In this document: positions 50,326-58,759 of the stretch, one piece after another | Layout of the letters: each line of letters begins with the position of its first letter | Position numbering within the stretch: the first letter of the stretch is position 1 | Assembly: GCF_022808865.1 (NCBI RefSeq) | Contig: NZ_JAKZLB010000001.1 | Coordinates: forward strand, 981,212-1,045,211 | Direction: 5' to 3' | DNA from: Geothrix oryzisoli | Lineage (GTDB): Bacteria; Acidobacteriota; Holophagae; Holophagales; Holophagaceae | Length of the DNA: 64,000 bases | The notes under the pieces: generated by a model | What the model was told of the DNA's origin: nothing | Databases searched by the model: none | Seen by the model: the letters and a program-made list of their open reading frames with translations, nothing else | Position numbers and translations under genes: made by a program

Positions 50326-52146
50326 CTACCTCCGCTTGGGGAACTTGTAGACGATCTCGGGCGTCCAGCCGCGCACGGGCCGGCCGTCCCGGATGGCCGG
50401 GCTGAAGCTGGACTTGTTCGCCGCCTCGATGGCCGCTTCGTCGAAGCCGAAGGCTCCGGACACGCCCTCGACCACGGACACCTTCAGGGGCTGGCCCTGC
50501 TCACCCACGAACACCTTCAGGCGCACGAAGTGGTCCAGGTTCGTCTCCCACCGCATCTGGGTGGCCCGGAGGGGGAACATCGGCACGACCTGATTGACCA
50601 CACGGGCAGGCTGGTCGTTGGCGGTGGTGCTTCCCTGCTGGGGGGCAGTGGCCGCGGACTGGGGCGTGGGCACCGGCGTGGGCACGGCCTGGCGCGGAGC
50701 CTCCTGCATGGGCTGGGGCTTGGGTGCCTCCTGCACCGGCGGCGCCGCGGCGACCTTGGTTTCGGATGCCCGCTTCTGCTCGGCGAGCCGCTGCTCAGCC
50801 TGCCGCTGATCGGCCAGCCGCTGTTCCGCGGCCTTCTGCTGCCGCTCGAGGTCCTGCTTGCGCTGCTGGTTCTCCTCGAGCTGCTTCTGGATCTTCGCCT
50901 TCTCCTCGGCGGACTTGGTCTCGCCGAGCTGCTTCTGGAGCTGGGCGGTCTTCTCAGCCTCGGCCCGGGCCTTGGCGTCGAGGTCGGCCTTCTGCTGCTC
51001 CATCTCGGCCTTGATCCGCTGGAACTCCACCAGCTGCGCCTGGATCGCCGGGTCCACCTTGGGGCGCCCGAAGAACATGTAGCCCAGGCCCAGGATCACC
51101 ACCGCGGCGAGGCCGCCGCCGATGAGGACCGTGCGGTTCTTCTGGCTGACCTGCTCCTCCGCGTGGCCATCGATGTGCTCGGCGCGGGTGGCGCCGCTCC
51201 GCAGGCTCTCGCCGGCGGCGGTGTAGCCGAGGAAGTTGTCGCCCTGCTCGGCCTTCATGGACGTGGCGTCCCGGTCGTTCTCCTCCCGGAACAGCGTGTG
51301 CATGAAGAAGGCCATGTTGAAGGTCGTGGGGCTGTATTCGCCGTCGTAGAGGACGCGCTCGAGCTCGGTGCTGAAGGCCTCCACGGTGGCGAAGGGCTGG
51401 CGGCCCAGCAGCAGGCGGCCGAGGAAGGCGCGGATCTCCGCGGGCAGGGGCGCTTCCTCCTGGGCGGCCTTGAGGGTGGCCTGGTCCAGCGCGGCCTGGA
51501 GATCGCCGCCGACCGGCAGCTTCTCGAAGGTGAGCAGCTCGTAGAGCACGGCGCCCAGGGCGAAGAGGTCCTGCTGGAGGGCGTCGGTTTCGGGCCCCTG
51601 GAGGTACGGGGCGAGCTTGCGCTTCGCATTGGGGGTCTTGGCCAGCAGGCTCTTGGCGATGGCGGCGAAGGGCGCGTCCACGACCTGCGTGGCCCCCTCG
51701 AAGCTCACCCATACGCTGTAGGGGCTCAGCACGCCATGGCTGACGCCCTTGGCCTGCATCTGGACGATGGCCTGGGCCACCCCCTGGATGACCGTCAGCG
51801 CGTGGTCCACGCCGAAGGGGATCTGTTCCTGCTTGGCCTTCTCGATGAGCTGGGCCAGGCTGCGGCCGGGCACGTAGTCCCACGCCACGTGGGGGGTCTT
51901 GCCGGTCTCCAGCCGGTAGCCCAGGCCGAAGATGCGGGCGCCACCCAGGAGGGGCACCACGCGGCCGGCTTCGGTCAGGCGCGTGTTCATGCCTGCCTGG
52001 GCCAGCTCTTCCGAGAAGGTCCGGACCAGCATGTGGCGGTCGAAATTGCTGCCGGTGATGACCACGGCCCGATGGACGGAGCCGAAGGGATCAGTGGCCA
52101 GTTCGGAGGCCAGGAGGTAGGACCCGAGGCGGGTGTAGGTGCCCAT
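50326..52146 (-). CDS. Pseudokinase, coiled-coil, TonB C-terminal domain protein
   Basis: A 606-residue envelope protein. Residues about 1-270 resemble a Ser/Thr kinase fold (YVPGRSLAQLIEKA, DLFALGAVLYELLTFEKLP) but the catalytic HRD is SHGVLSPYSV (136-145), the DFG is VDAPF (156-160), and no ATP-site Lys is visible. A membrane helix (339-359), a long Gln/Lys/Glu-rich coiled coil (about 370-465), a Pro/Gln linker (466-510) and a TonB C-terminal domain (about 520-606, ending GWTPEIVYKFPKRR) follow. GGAG precedes the ATG. It would carry an intracellular signal to, or take energy from, a periplasmic partner. Confidence 0.85.
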   Translation of the reverse strand: MGTYTRLGSYLLASELATDPFGSVHRAVVITGSNFDRHMLVRTFSEELAQAGMNTRLTEAGRVVPLLGGARIFGLGYRLETGKTPHVAWDYVPGRSLAQLIEKAKQEQIPFGVDHALTVIQGVAQAIVQMQAKGVSHGVLSPYSVWVSFEGATQVVDAPFAAIAKSLLAKTPNAKRKLAPYLQGPETDALQQDLFALGAVLYELLTFEKLPVGGDLQAALDQATLKAAQEEAPLPAEIRAFLGRLLLGRQPFATVEAFSTELERVLYDGEYSPTTFNMAFFMHTLFREENDRDATSMKAEQGDNFLGYTAAGESLRSGATRAEHIDGHAEEQVSQKNRTVLIGGGLAAVVILGLGYMFFGRPKVDPAIQAQLVEFQRIKAEMEQQKADLDAKARAEAEKTAQLQKQLGETKSAEEKAKIQKQLEENQQRKQDLERQQKAAEQRLADQRQAEQRLAEQKRASETKVAAAPPVQEAPKPQPMQEAPRQAVPTPVPTPQSAATAPQQGSTTANDQPARVVNQVVPMFPLRATQMRWETNLDHFVRLKVFVGEQGQPLKVSVVEGVSGAFGFDEAAIEAANKSSFSPAIRDGRPVRGWTPEIVYKFPKRR

Positions 52147-52243
52147 GACTTCTCCAGAGGGATGGTTGGAACGATAGCCCGAAAGTCGCGATTCGCCTAG
52201 TCTGCGCAGAGAACGGAGACCGGACGGATCCTCCGGCCGAGCC

Positions 52244-52912
52244 TCACGGCTGGGAAGGAATGTCCCACTGGTCACCCGCCGCTCGCCAAGCCAGGATCCA
52301 CAGGTTAGCCGTGGCGTAGACCCCGTTGGAAAAAGCCAGCTGCAGCTGGGCGAAGGGCAGGGACAGGTCATCCCAGGGGCCGATGCGGTTGCCCGTGTTG
52401 TCGTCGAAGTGCTCCCGCAGGCGGCGGTTCCGCTCCTGCTTGATGGCCAGGAGGCGGTGGAGGGCCGGGGCCGGATCCAGACTGCCCGTCGCGGCCCAGT
52501 AGGGCTCCTGCGTCACCAGCAGGTGGGCCAGGTTCTGGTCCGCATAGGCCTCGAAACTTTCCCGGAGCGGGCTCAGGCCCTCCGTGGCGGAGGGATCCGT
52601 CAGCAGCTGGACCATGTGGGCCAGCACCCCCAGGTCACGGACGATGTCCTCGGGCCGGCGGTTCTCGTCGCTGAGGCGGAGGACCGTGCGGAACTGGGCT
52701 TCCACCTGCTCCGCGGTGGGCGGCTGGTCGTTGGCCACGCCCCGGGCGCCCTCCAGCAGCGCCTGGGGATGGGCCCGCAGCAGGGCGGCCATGCCGCGGG
52801 GCAGGAGGCGGACCGCCTTGGCGGTCTGGGCCTCGTGGACCTTGGGCGACCAGGCCATCAGCGGAAGGCAGGCCAGCAGCAGGCCCAGGACCGGGCCTCT
52901 CGGATCATGCAT
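52244..52912 (-). CDS. Secreted protein with zinc phospholipase C-like helices
   Basis: A 222-residue protein with an N-terminal export helix (GPVLGLLLACLPLMAW). The mature start WSPKVHEAQTAKAVRLLP, followed by HPQALLEGARGVANDQ and GVLAHMVQLLTDPS, resembles the all-helical zinc phospholipase C/P1 nuclease fold, in which the N-terminal Trp and several His/Asp bind three zinc ions. Not all ligands are obvious, so the enzyme call is tentative. The start overlaps the regulator stop by 8 bases. Confidence 0.55.
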   Translation of the reverse strand: MHDPRGPVLGLLLACLPLMAWSPKVHEAQTAKAVRLLPRGMAALLRAHPQALLEGARGVANDQPPTAEQVEAQFRTVLRLSDENRRPEDIVRDLGVLAHMVQLLTDPSATEGLSPLRESFEAYADQNLAHLLVTQEPYWAATGSLDPAPALHRLLAIKQERNRRLREHFDDNTGNRIGPWDDLSLPFAQLQLAFSNGVYATANLWILAWRAAGDQWDIPSQP

Positions 52913-54326
52913 GGGGGGGCTCCACAGCGGGGGCGGGTTCCACGGCGCCATCGAGGGGATCCAGGGGGATGCCCAGGGCCCGGAGGCGGTGCAGCAGGGT
53001 GGTGCGGCGCATGCCGAGGCGCCGGGCCGATTCGCTCTTGTTCCACCCAGTGGCGTGAAGCGATTCCAGCATCAGGTGGCGCTCCAGATCCTCCAGGAAG
53101 CGGCCCAGGTCCTGGTTCGGAGGCAGCCGCGGAAAGGCCGGGGAAGGCAGGAGCCCCGCCACCGAGGCCGGAAGATCCTGGTGCAGCAGCCGGTCCGGAT
53201 CCGAGCCCAGGGCCATGGCCCGCTCCACGGCGTTCTCCAGCTCGCGCACGTTGCCGGGCCAGCCATAGGCTTCCATGGCCTGCAGGGCGGCGGGCTCCAC
53301 CTGCTTGAGGGGCAGGTTCAATTCACGGGCGAACTTGCGGAGGAAGTGGGCGACCAGGACGGGAATGTCCTGGGGATGCTCCCGCAGGGGATGGATCTGC
53401 ACGGGGATCACGTTCAGGCGGTAGAACAGGTCCTCCCGGAACCGCTTCTGCTCGACCAGGCTGCCGAGATCCTCGTTCGTCGCCGCCACCAGCCGGAAGT
53501 CCGCCTTCAGGGTGCGGGTGGAACCCAGGGGCGTGAACTCGCGCTCCTGGATCACCCGCAGCAGCTTCACCTGCAGGCTCATGGGCATGGTGCCGATCTC
53601 ATCCAGGAACAGGGTGCCGCCCTCCGCCTGCTGGAAGCGGCCCGGACGGTCCGTGCGCGCGTCCGTGTAGGCGCCCCGCACATGGCCGAACAGCTCGTCC
53701 TCGAGCAGCGTCTCCGGGATGGCGCCGCAGTGGATGGGCACGAAGGGCCCCTGGGCCCGGGTGCTCCACTGGTGGATGGCCCGGGCGGCCAGCTCCTTGC
53801 CGGTCCCGGAGGGGCCCGTGATCAACACCGTGGACGGCGAGGGCGCCACCCGCCGGAGCAGGGCCTGCAGCTTCTGCCAGGCATCGGAGCAGCCCACCAT
53901 CTGGGGGCCCTTGGCCTGCCCCTCGATCTGCTCGCGGAGCCGCTTGTTCTCCTGGTTCAGCTGCGACTTCTCGATGGCCCGCAGCAGGGTGTGCTCCAGT
54001 TCCTCCGTGCGGAAGGGCTTGGGCACGTAGTCGTAGATCCCCATGCGCATGGCCTGGAGCGCGGTCTCCACCGAAGTGGATCCCGACAGGACCACCACCA
54101 CCGTGTCGGGCTTGGCCACTGCCTCCCGGGCCAGATCCAGGCCGTTCAGGTCTGGCAGCATGAGGTCCACCACCGCCAGGTCGAAGAATTCATTCCGCAG
54201 GAACTGGGCCCCGCGGCGCCCGGAGCCGGTGCCCACCACTTCGTGGCCATGGCGGGACAGCAGGGTGCCGACCACCTCGAGGATGGTGGGGTCGTCGTCC
54301 ACCAGCAGGGCCCGGGCCGGGTTCAT
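52905..54326 (-). CDS. Sigma-54-dependent response regulator (NtrC family)
   Basis: A 473-residue regulator: receiver domain (phospho-acceptor D54; K in [10 protein letters not shown]), AAA+ domain with GPSGTGKE, the sigma-54 contact loop as GAYTDA instead of [19 protein letters not shown], and [15 protein letters not shown], then a Fis-type HTH ([24 protein letters not shown]). The ATPase motifs are intact, unlike the regulator at 19.5 kb. GAxTDA loops occur in natural activators, so it is probably functional. No histidine kinase gene is in the window. It is divergent from comEC. Confidence 0.9.
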   Translation of the reverse strand: MNPARALLVDDDPTILEVVGTLLSRHGHEVVGTGSGRRGAQFLRNEFFDLAVVDLMLPDLNGLDLAREAVAKPDTVVVVLSGSTSVETALQAMRMGIYDYVPKPFRTEELEHTLLRAIEKSQLNQENKRLREQIEGQAKGPQMVGCSDAWQKLQALLRRVAPSPSTVLITGPSGTGKELAARAIHQWSTRAQGPFVPIHCGAIPETLLEDELFGHVRGAYTDARTDRPGRFQQAEGGTLFLDEIGTMPMSLQVKLLRVIQEREFTPLGSTRTLKADFRLVAATNEDLGSLVEQKRFREDLFYRLNVIPVQIHPLREHPQDIPVLVAHFLRKFARELNLPLKQVEPAALQAMEAYGWPGNVRELENAVERAMALGSDPDRLLHQDLPASVAGLLPSPAFPRLPPNQDLGRFLEDLERHLMLESLHATGWNKSESARRLGMRRTTLLHRLRALGIPLDPLDGAVEPAPAVEPPHA

Positions 54327-54391
54327 GTCTGCCAGAGTCCCTGGCCCAGAGCCCCCTGTCAAGGTTTGGACAGCCCAGGTAGACTGCCCCC

Positions 54392-56722
54392 ATGCTCTCC
54401 AGATCCAGTTTGTGGCAACGCCTGTCCGGGGCCTCGCTCTGGCCGCTGGCCTGGGCCATGGCCGCCGCCTGCGCCGTGCCCTGGTGGCTGCCCGAGCGCT
54501 GGGACGGCCTGGTCGCCACGCGGTGGGTGGCCCTCGGTGCCGCCACCTGGCTCCTGACCCTCCCCCTGATCCGGAGCCGGCGTTGGGCCGTGGTGCCCCT
54601 GGCCCTGGGCCTGGCGGGCTTCACCTTCCTGGGACTGGCGCGGAAGGCCCGCTGGGAGACGGCCCTGCCCACCGGCTTCCAGGCTCTGGAAGGGAAGATC
54701 GACGCTCCCTGGACCCTCCAGGGCGAGCGCCTGAGGAGCCGCCTGGAGGTGTCCGCGCCAGCCTCCCTGCGCGGCCTCGCCCTGCCCCTCACCGTACCCG
54801 CCGACGGCGAGCAGGCCCCGCCCCTCCCGGGCACACCGGTACGCCTGCGCGCCGAGCTGAGACCCGTTCAGCCGGCGCCCATCTTCCTGGCGGAGCGCCC
54901 CCTCTGGCGGGCCCGCAGCGACGAGGCCCCCCGCCGCCTCCACCTGGCCTCGGCCCAGCTCATGGAGCCCACCGGACCGCCGGCCCCTTCCCCCCTGGTG
55001 CGCCTCCAGGCCTTCGCCCGGCGCCGCTTCGAGGCCCTGCCTCTGGGACCCACCGCGAAGGATCTCTGGGGCGCCCTGGCCCTGGGCATTCCGCCTTCCG
55101 ACGAGGCCCACTTCAGCGTGTTCGCCGAAAGCGGGACGATCCACATTCTCGTGGTGTCAGGCCTCCAGGTGACCCTGGTGATGGCCGCGATCGAGGCCCT
55201 CCTGCGCCGCTTGCGCCTGCGCGGGGCCGCGGCCGGCGCCATCGCCGCCGGGCTGCTCTACTCGGCCCTGGTGGGCTTCTCGGCGCCCGTGTGGCGGGGC
55301 CTCTTCATGGGCGTGGCCTGGGCCGTGGGACGAAGCAGCGGCTGGAAGCTGCCGCCGGTGGCGGGACTGCACCTGGCCCTGCTCCTCTGGCTGCTGGGCC
55401 ATCCGGCCGCGGGCGTGGAGCCGGGCTTCCTGCTGGCCTGGTGGGCCCTGCTGGGCCTGCTCTGGGGTGCAGAGCCCCTGGCGGGACTGCTGTCCCCCCT
55501 GCTGGGCCGCCTCGCCCTGCCCTTCGCCCGGCTGGCGGCGCCCTGGCTGTCCACGCTGCCCCTGCTCGCCCTGCTGCACGGCGGCGCGCCGTGGTGGGGC
55601 ATCCTCGCCAACCTGCTCGTGCTGCCCCTGGTGGCCTTCCTCACGCCCCTCTGCCTGCTGCTGATCCTCGTCCCTCTGCCCGGGCTCACGCAGGGCGCCG
55701 CAGCCGCCCTCACCTGGATGGGCGAGCGCCTCGTGCCCGCGCTCACGGGCATCGCGCCCCTGGCCACGGGCCGGATCTGGCCCTGGCTCCTGCTGACCCT
55801 GGGCTGGCTGGCGCTGGCCCACCTCCAGGGCCAGCTGCGGCGCACCCGGGCCCTCACCGTGGGTCTCGTCCTCACCTCCCTGGGCCTGCTCGCCTTCCAT
55901 GGGGTGGGCCGTGCGCCAGGCACCCTGACGCTGGAGGCGGTGGACGTCGGCCAGGGGGATGCCCTGCTGCTGCGCGTGCCCGGCGGCGACGCCACCCTCA
56001 TCGATACCGGGCCCGGCCCCTGGACCGGACGGCGGCTGGCGCGGGTGCTGAGCCGACGGGGCGTGCGGGAGCCCGTGCACCTTGTGCTCACCCACGCCCA
56101 TGGCGATCACGCCGGAGGCTGGGCCACGCTGGCGCGGATCTGGCCCCTGGCCTCGACCTCCGTGCCCGTGACGGCCGATGACGAGGATCCCTGGGCGCCC
56201 TTCCGCCCCGCGGGGGGAGCGGAGCCCGCGGGCCTGCTGCGTGGCGACGCCTGGCCCCGCGGCGAAGCCGCCTTCAGCGTGCGCTGGCCCGCCCGTGCCT
56301 ACGCGCTGCCTGACGCCAACATGGTGTCCGCGGTGCTGCGCGTCACCTGGCGGGACCGCGAGCTCTGGCTCATGGGCGACGCGCTGGCGATCCAGGAGCG
56401 GGATCTGATGGATCTCGGGGATCCGGGGGCCGCGCCCCATCGTCTGCTGAAGGTGGGGCATCACGGCAGCCGCAACGCCAGCGATCCGGCCTGGGTCGCG
56501 GCGCTGAGGCCGGAAGTGGCCGTCATCCCCGCGGGCCTGCGCAACCGCTTCGAGCATCCCCATCCGGAAACCCTGGACACCCTGCGCCAGGCGGGTGCCG
56601 CCACCTGGATCACCGGGCCCGCGGCCGGCGTGCGGATCTTGGCCGTGGCCGGCGGCTGGAGCGTGACCACGGGCGACGGGGCCGTGACGCTCACGCCCCT
56701 TCGAAGAAACCCGAGGCCCTGA
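54392..56722 (+). CDS. comEC: ComEC/Rec2 DNA-uptake channel protein
   Basis: A 776-residue membrane protein expected to carry single-stranded DNA across the inner membrane in natural transformation. It has an OB-like N-terminal region (about 95-180), the competence membrane domain (LALGIPPSDEAHFSVFAESGTIHILVVSGLQVTLV and about 10 helices), and a C-terminal metallo-beta-lactamase domain (VDVGQGDALLLRVPG, LTHAHGDHAGG, LKVGHHGSRNASDP). The 3' end overlaps the next convergent gene by 32 bases. Confidence 0.92.
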   Translation: MLSRSSLWQRLSGASLWPLAWAMAAACAVPWWLPERWDGLVATRWVALGAATWLLTLPLIRSRRWAVVPLALGLAGFTFLGLARKARWETALPTGFQALEGKIDAPWTLQGERLRSRLEVSAPASLRGLALPLTVPADGEQAPPLPGTPVRLRAELRPVQPAPIFLAERPLWRARSDEAPRRLHLASAQLMEPTGPPAPSPLVRLQAFARRRFEALPLGPTAKDLWGALALGIPPSDEAHFSVFAESGTIHILVVSGLQVTLVMAAIEALLRRLRLRGAAAGAIAAGLLYSALVGFSAPVWRGLFMGVAWAVGRSSGWKLPPVAGLHLALLLWLLGHPAAGVEPGFLLAWWALLGLLWGAEPLAGLLSPLLGRLALPFARLAAPWLSTLPLLALLHGGAPWWGILANLLVLPLVAFLTPLCLLLILVPLPGLTQGAAAALTWMGERLVPALTGIAPLATGRIWPWLLLTLGWLALAHLQGQLRRTRALTVGLVLTSLGLLAFHGVGRAPGTLTLEAVDVGQGDALLLRVPGGDATLIDTGPGPWTGRRLARVLSRRGVREPVHLVLTHAHGDHAGGWATLARIWPLASTSVPVTADDEDPWAPFRPAGGAEPAGLLRGDAWPRGEAAFSVRWPARAYALPDANMVSAVLRVTWRDRELWLMGDALAIQERDLMDLGDPGAAPHRLLKVGHHGSRNASDPAWVAALRPEVAVIPAGLRNRFEHPHPETLDTLRQAGAATWITGPAAGVRILAVAGGWSVTTGDGAVTLTPLRRNPRP

Positions 56723-57272
56723 GCGCCTCCACCAGCCGCCGGCTGCCCTCGGCGTGGTTGGCCTTCCATTGGGCCGCGGCTTCGGGGCCCACGTCGTTCA
56801 CCACGACCAGCGCACCGCCGCAGGGCACCCCGGCCGCGTGGCAGGCGGCGAAGACGCCCGTGAGTTCCAGGTGCTCGGCCGGGGCCACGGGGGCCAGCAG
56901 GGCCGCGCCTTCGGAGGTCTTCGTGATGGCGGGAGGCACGGCCACGGCGTGTCGCGGCAAGGGCCCGGGCAGCGTGGAGGCCCAGCGGATGCGCTCGAGG
57001 CCAGGCCGGTAGGCGCCGCCCCGCCGCTCCTCCAGGGAGATGGCGATGGCCTCGGAAGCGCACAGGCACTCGAACAGGGCCAGCCGCTGGTCGTAGCGCC
57101 CGCAGGTGCCCAGGAAGAGCACGGCCTCCGGCTGCCGCTCCACCAGCAGGCGCACGGTCGCGACGGCGGCGGTCACGGCGCCGATGCCCACGGTGGCTGT
57201 CTCCCAGCCGAGCGGCGGATCTTCGGCGAGGGGCCCGAGTTCCGGAGTGAAGGCGGACAACAGGAGGCGCAT
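56691..57272 (-). CDS. Purine nucleosidase/phosphorylase-like protein (MqnB/MTAN superfamily)
   Basis: A 193-residue PNP-UDP family protein, shorter than usual. It shows VGIGAVTAAVATVRLL and LFLGTCGRYDQRLALFE, then AEHLELTGVFAACHAAGVPCGGALVVVNDVG, the region that normally carries EMEG plus the base-binding Asp (here NDVG). It may be a futalosine or methylthioadenosine hydrolase. The usual E in the EMEGA motif reads ELTG, so its activity is uncertain. It follows the Dnmt2 gene after 9 bases. Confidence 0.6.
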   Translation of the reverse strand: MRLLLSAFTPELGPLAEDPPLGWETATVGIGAVTAAVATVRLLVERQPEAVLFLGTCGRYDQRLALFECLCASEAIAISLEERRGGAYRPGLERIRWASTLPGPLPRHAVAVPPAITKTSEGAALLAPVAPAEHLELTGVFAACHAAGVPCGGALVVVNDVGPEAAAQWKANHAEGSRRLVEALRASGFFEGA

Positions 57273-57281
57273 GGACAGAGT

Positions 57282-58139
57282 CTACAAGTGATCCAAGGCC
57301 CACGCCGCGACGGGGATGGACAGGCCATTCCCGAGCAGCCGGTAGCGGGCCTCCAGTGACATCTCTGGGGGAAAACGGAAGCCCTCCGGCAGCCCCAGCA
57401 GCCGGGCCACCTCCGAAGGTGAGAAGCGGCGCACGCCCTTCCCGGTGCGCAGGAAGGAGCCACCGCCCACGAAGCGCTGGCCGTAGCCCCCGATGAAGCA
57501 GGTGCTGCGGCGGTCCTCAGGCGTGACGAAATCCATGCCATGGCGATGACGGGCGAGGATGTCCGGCCGGAGGTAGAGGCCTTCGTCCTCCTCGGCGTCC
57601 AGGAAGTCCGCCAGGGGGCGGGGGGGCAGGTCCGGCAGGGCGCGCGCGGTCAGCGGCCGGCGGGAGGCCACGATGAAGACGCGGGGCCGCTGGTTGGGCA
57701 GGCCGAAGCGGCTGGGGCAGGCCCGGAGGTCCAGGCGGTCCAGACCATGGGCCTGGAGGCGCTCCGCCAGCAGCGCGTGGGCATCCGAGCCCAGGAAGCC
57801 TTCGACGTTCTCCAGCACCAGGCGGTCCGGCGGCGCCTCGCCGAAGAGATCCATGAGATGCCGGAAGGCCCGGCAGCGGCGGTCCTCCAGGCCATGGCGG
57901 TTGCCCATGCGGCAGAAGGGCTGGCAGGGCGGGCTCAGGAGCCAGGTGTCCGCGCCGTGGGAGGCCAGGTCCGCCCGGGGGACCGTGGCCAGTTCTCGGG
58001 CTTTCGGCAGATCACCATGGTTGAGCGCGTAGGTGGCGTTGGCCGCTTCGCTCACATCGTAGGCGGTCAGGACCGTGCCCCGGTCCCCGAGGGCCAGGCG
58101 CCAGCCCCCCAGGCCCGAGAACAGCTCGAGCGCCTTCAT
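57282..58139 (-). CDS. Dnmt2-type cytosine-C5 methyltransferase
   Basis: A 285-residue SAM-dependent cytosine-5 methyltransferase. It starts MKALELFSGLGGWRLAL (motif I), has the catalytic SPPCQPFCRMGNR (PCQ), VLENVEGFLGS (motif VI), PNQRPRVFIVA (QxRxR) and a C-terminal CFIGGYGQRFVGGGSFL plus YRLLGNGLS. The PPCQPF-xRxG, GYGxxxxGxGS and RYRLLGNS features resemble eukaryotic Dnmt2, which methylates C38 of tRNA-Asp, more than restriction methyltransferases. No restriction enzyme is nearby. Start overlaps the upstream stop as ATGA. Confidence 0.82.
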   Translation of the reverse strand: MKALELFSGLGGWRLALGDRGTVLTAYDVSEAANATYALNHGDLPKARELATVPRADLASHGADTWLLSPPCQPFCRMGNRHGLEDRRCRAFRHLMDLFGEAPPDRLVLENVEGFLGSDAHALLAERLQAHGLDRLDLRACPSRFGLPNQRPRVFIVASRRPLTARALPDLPPRPLADFLDAEEDEGLYLRPDILARHRHGMDFVTPEDRRSTCFIGGYGQRFVGGGSFLRTGKGVRRFSPSEVARLLGLPEGFRFPPEMSLEARYRLLGNGLSIPVAAWALDHL

Positions 58140-58759
58140 CACCCGCAGCCGCAGCTTCCGCAGCTGCCGCAGGAGGCGGCCTGGAGGGCGGAGACCTTCA
58201 CCAGCGCCTGCCCCGCGAGGAACAGGCGCAGGCCCATGAGCACGGCGACGGCGGCATCGGCCCAGGGGAGCCACCGGCCCAGGAGGACACTCGCCAGGAG
58301 CAGGACGGCCAGTTCCAGCAGGGCACGGGTCCGCGAGACATCCAGGCCCAGGGTGGGATGGATCCCGGCCAGGCCCCGCTTGGCCCACCAGAGGGACACC
58401 AGGACCCCCGGAGCCAGGAGGGCGAGACCGAAGCCCGCGAGGCTGGCCTGGGGCGTGCGGTCACTCATGAGTGCGGCCACGGCCGTCAGGACCACGCCCA
58501 GGGCCAGGAGGCGCAGGAAGTGGCTGGCCGCACGAAGGATCAGGCGCTCCCGCTCCAGGCCGAGGTTGCCGAAGCCCTCCCGGACGCGCTGCCATGCCCC
58601 CAGCGAGGGCAGCCCCAGCAGGAGGCAGGCGCCGCCGAAGGCCCAGAGGGCCACGGCGCCCTGCTCCAGACCAAGCCACAGGGCGGGCACCCCGAGGACC
58701 AGGCTCGCGGCCACCGTGGCCAGGGCCAGACGGGGGGCCCCGGAGACCTCGGCCGTCAT
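58139..58759 (-). CDS. Cation-efflux-like membrane protein with Cys-rich end
   Basis: A 206-residue protein with about six membrane helices resembling the transmembrane half of cation diffusion facilitators (late GLDVSRTRALLELAVLLLASVLLGRWLPWADAAVAVLMGLRLF). The CDF cytoplasmic domain is missing; instead it ends in a short CGSCGSCGCG cluster. It overlaps ettA (ATGA) and the Dnmt2 gene (ATGA). A transport role is inferred only. Confidence 0.55.
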   Translation of the reverse strand: MTAEVSGAPRLALATVAASLVLGVPALWLGLEQGAVALWAFGGACLLLGLPSLGAWQRVREGFGNLGLERERLILRAASHFLRLLALGVVLTAVAALMSDRTPQASLAGFGLALLAPGVLVSLWWAKRGLAGIHPTLGLDVSRTRALLELAVLLLASVLLGRWLPWADAAVAVLMGLRLFLAGQALVKVSALQAASCGSCGSCGCG

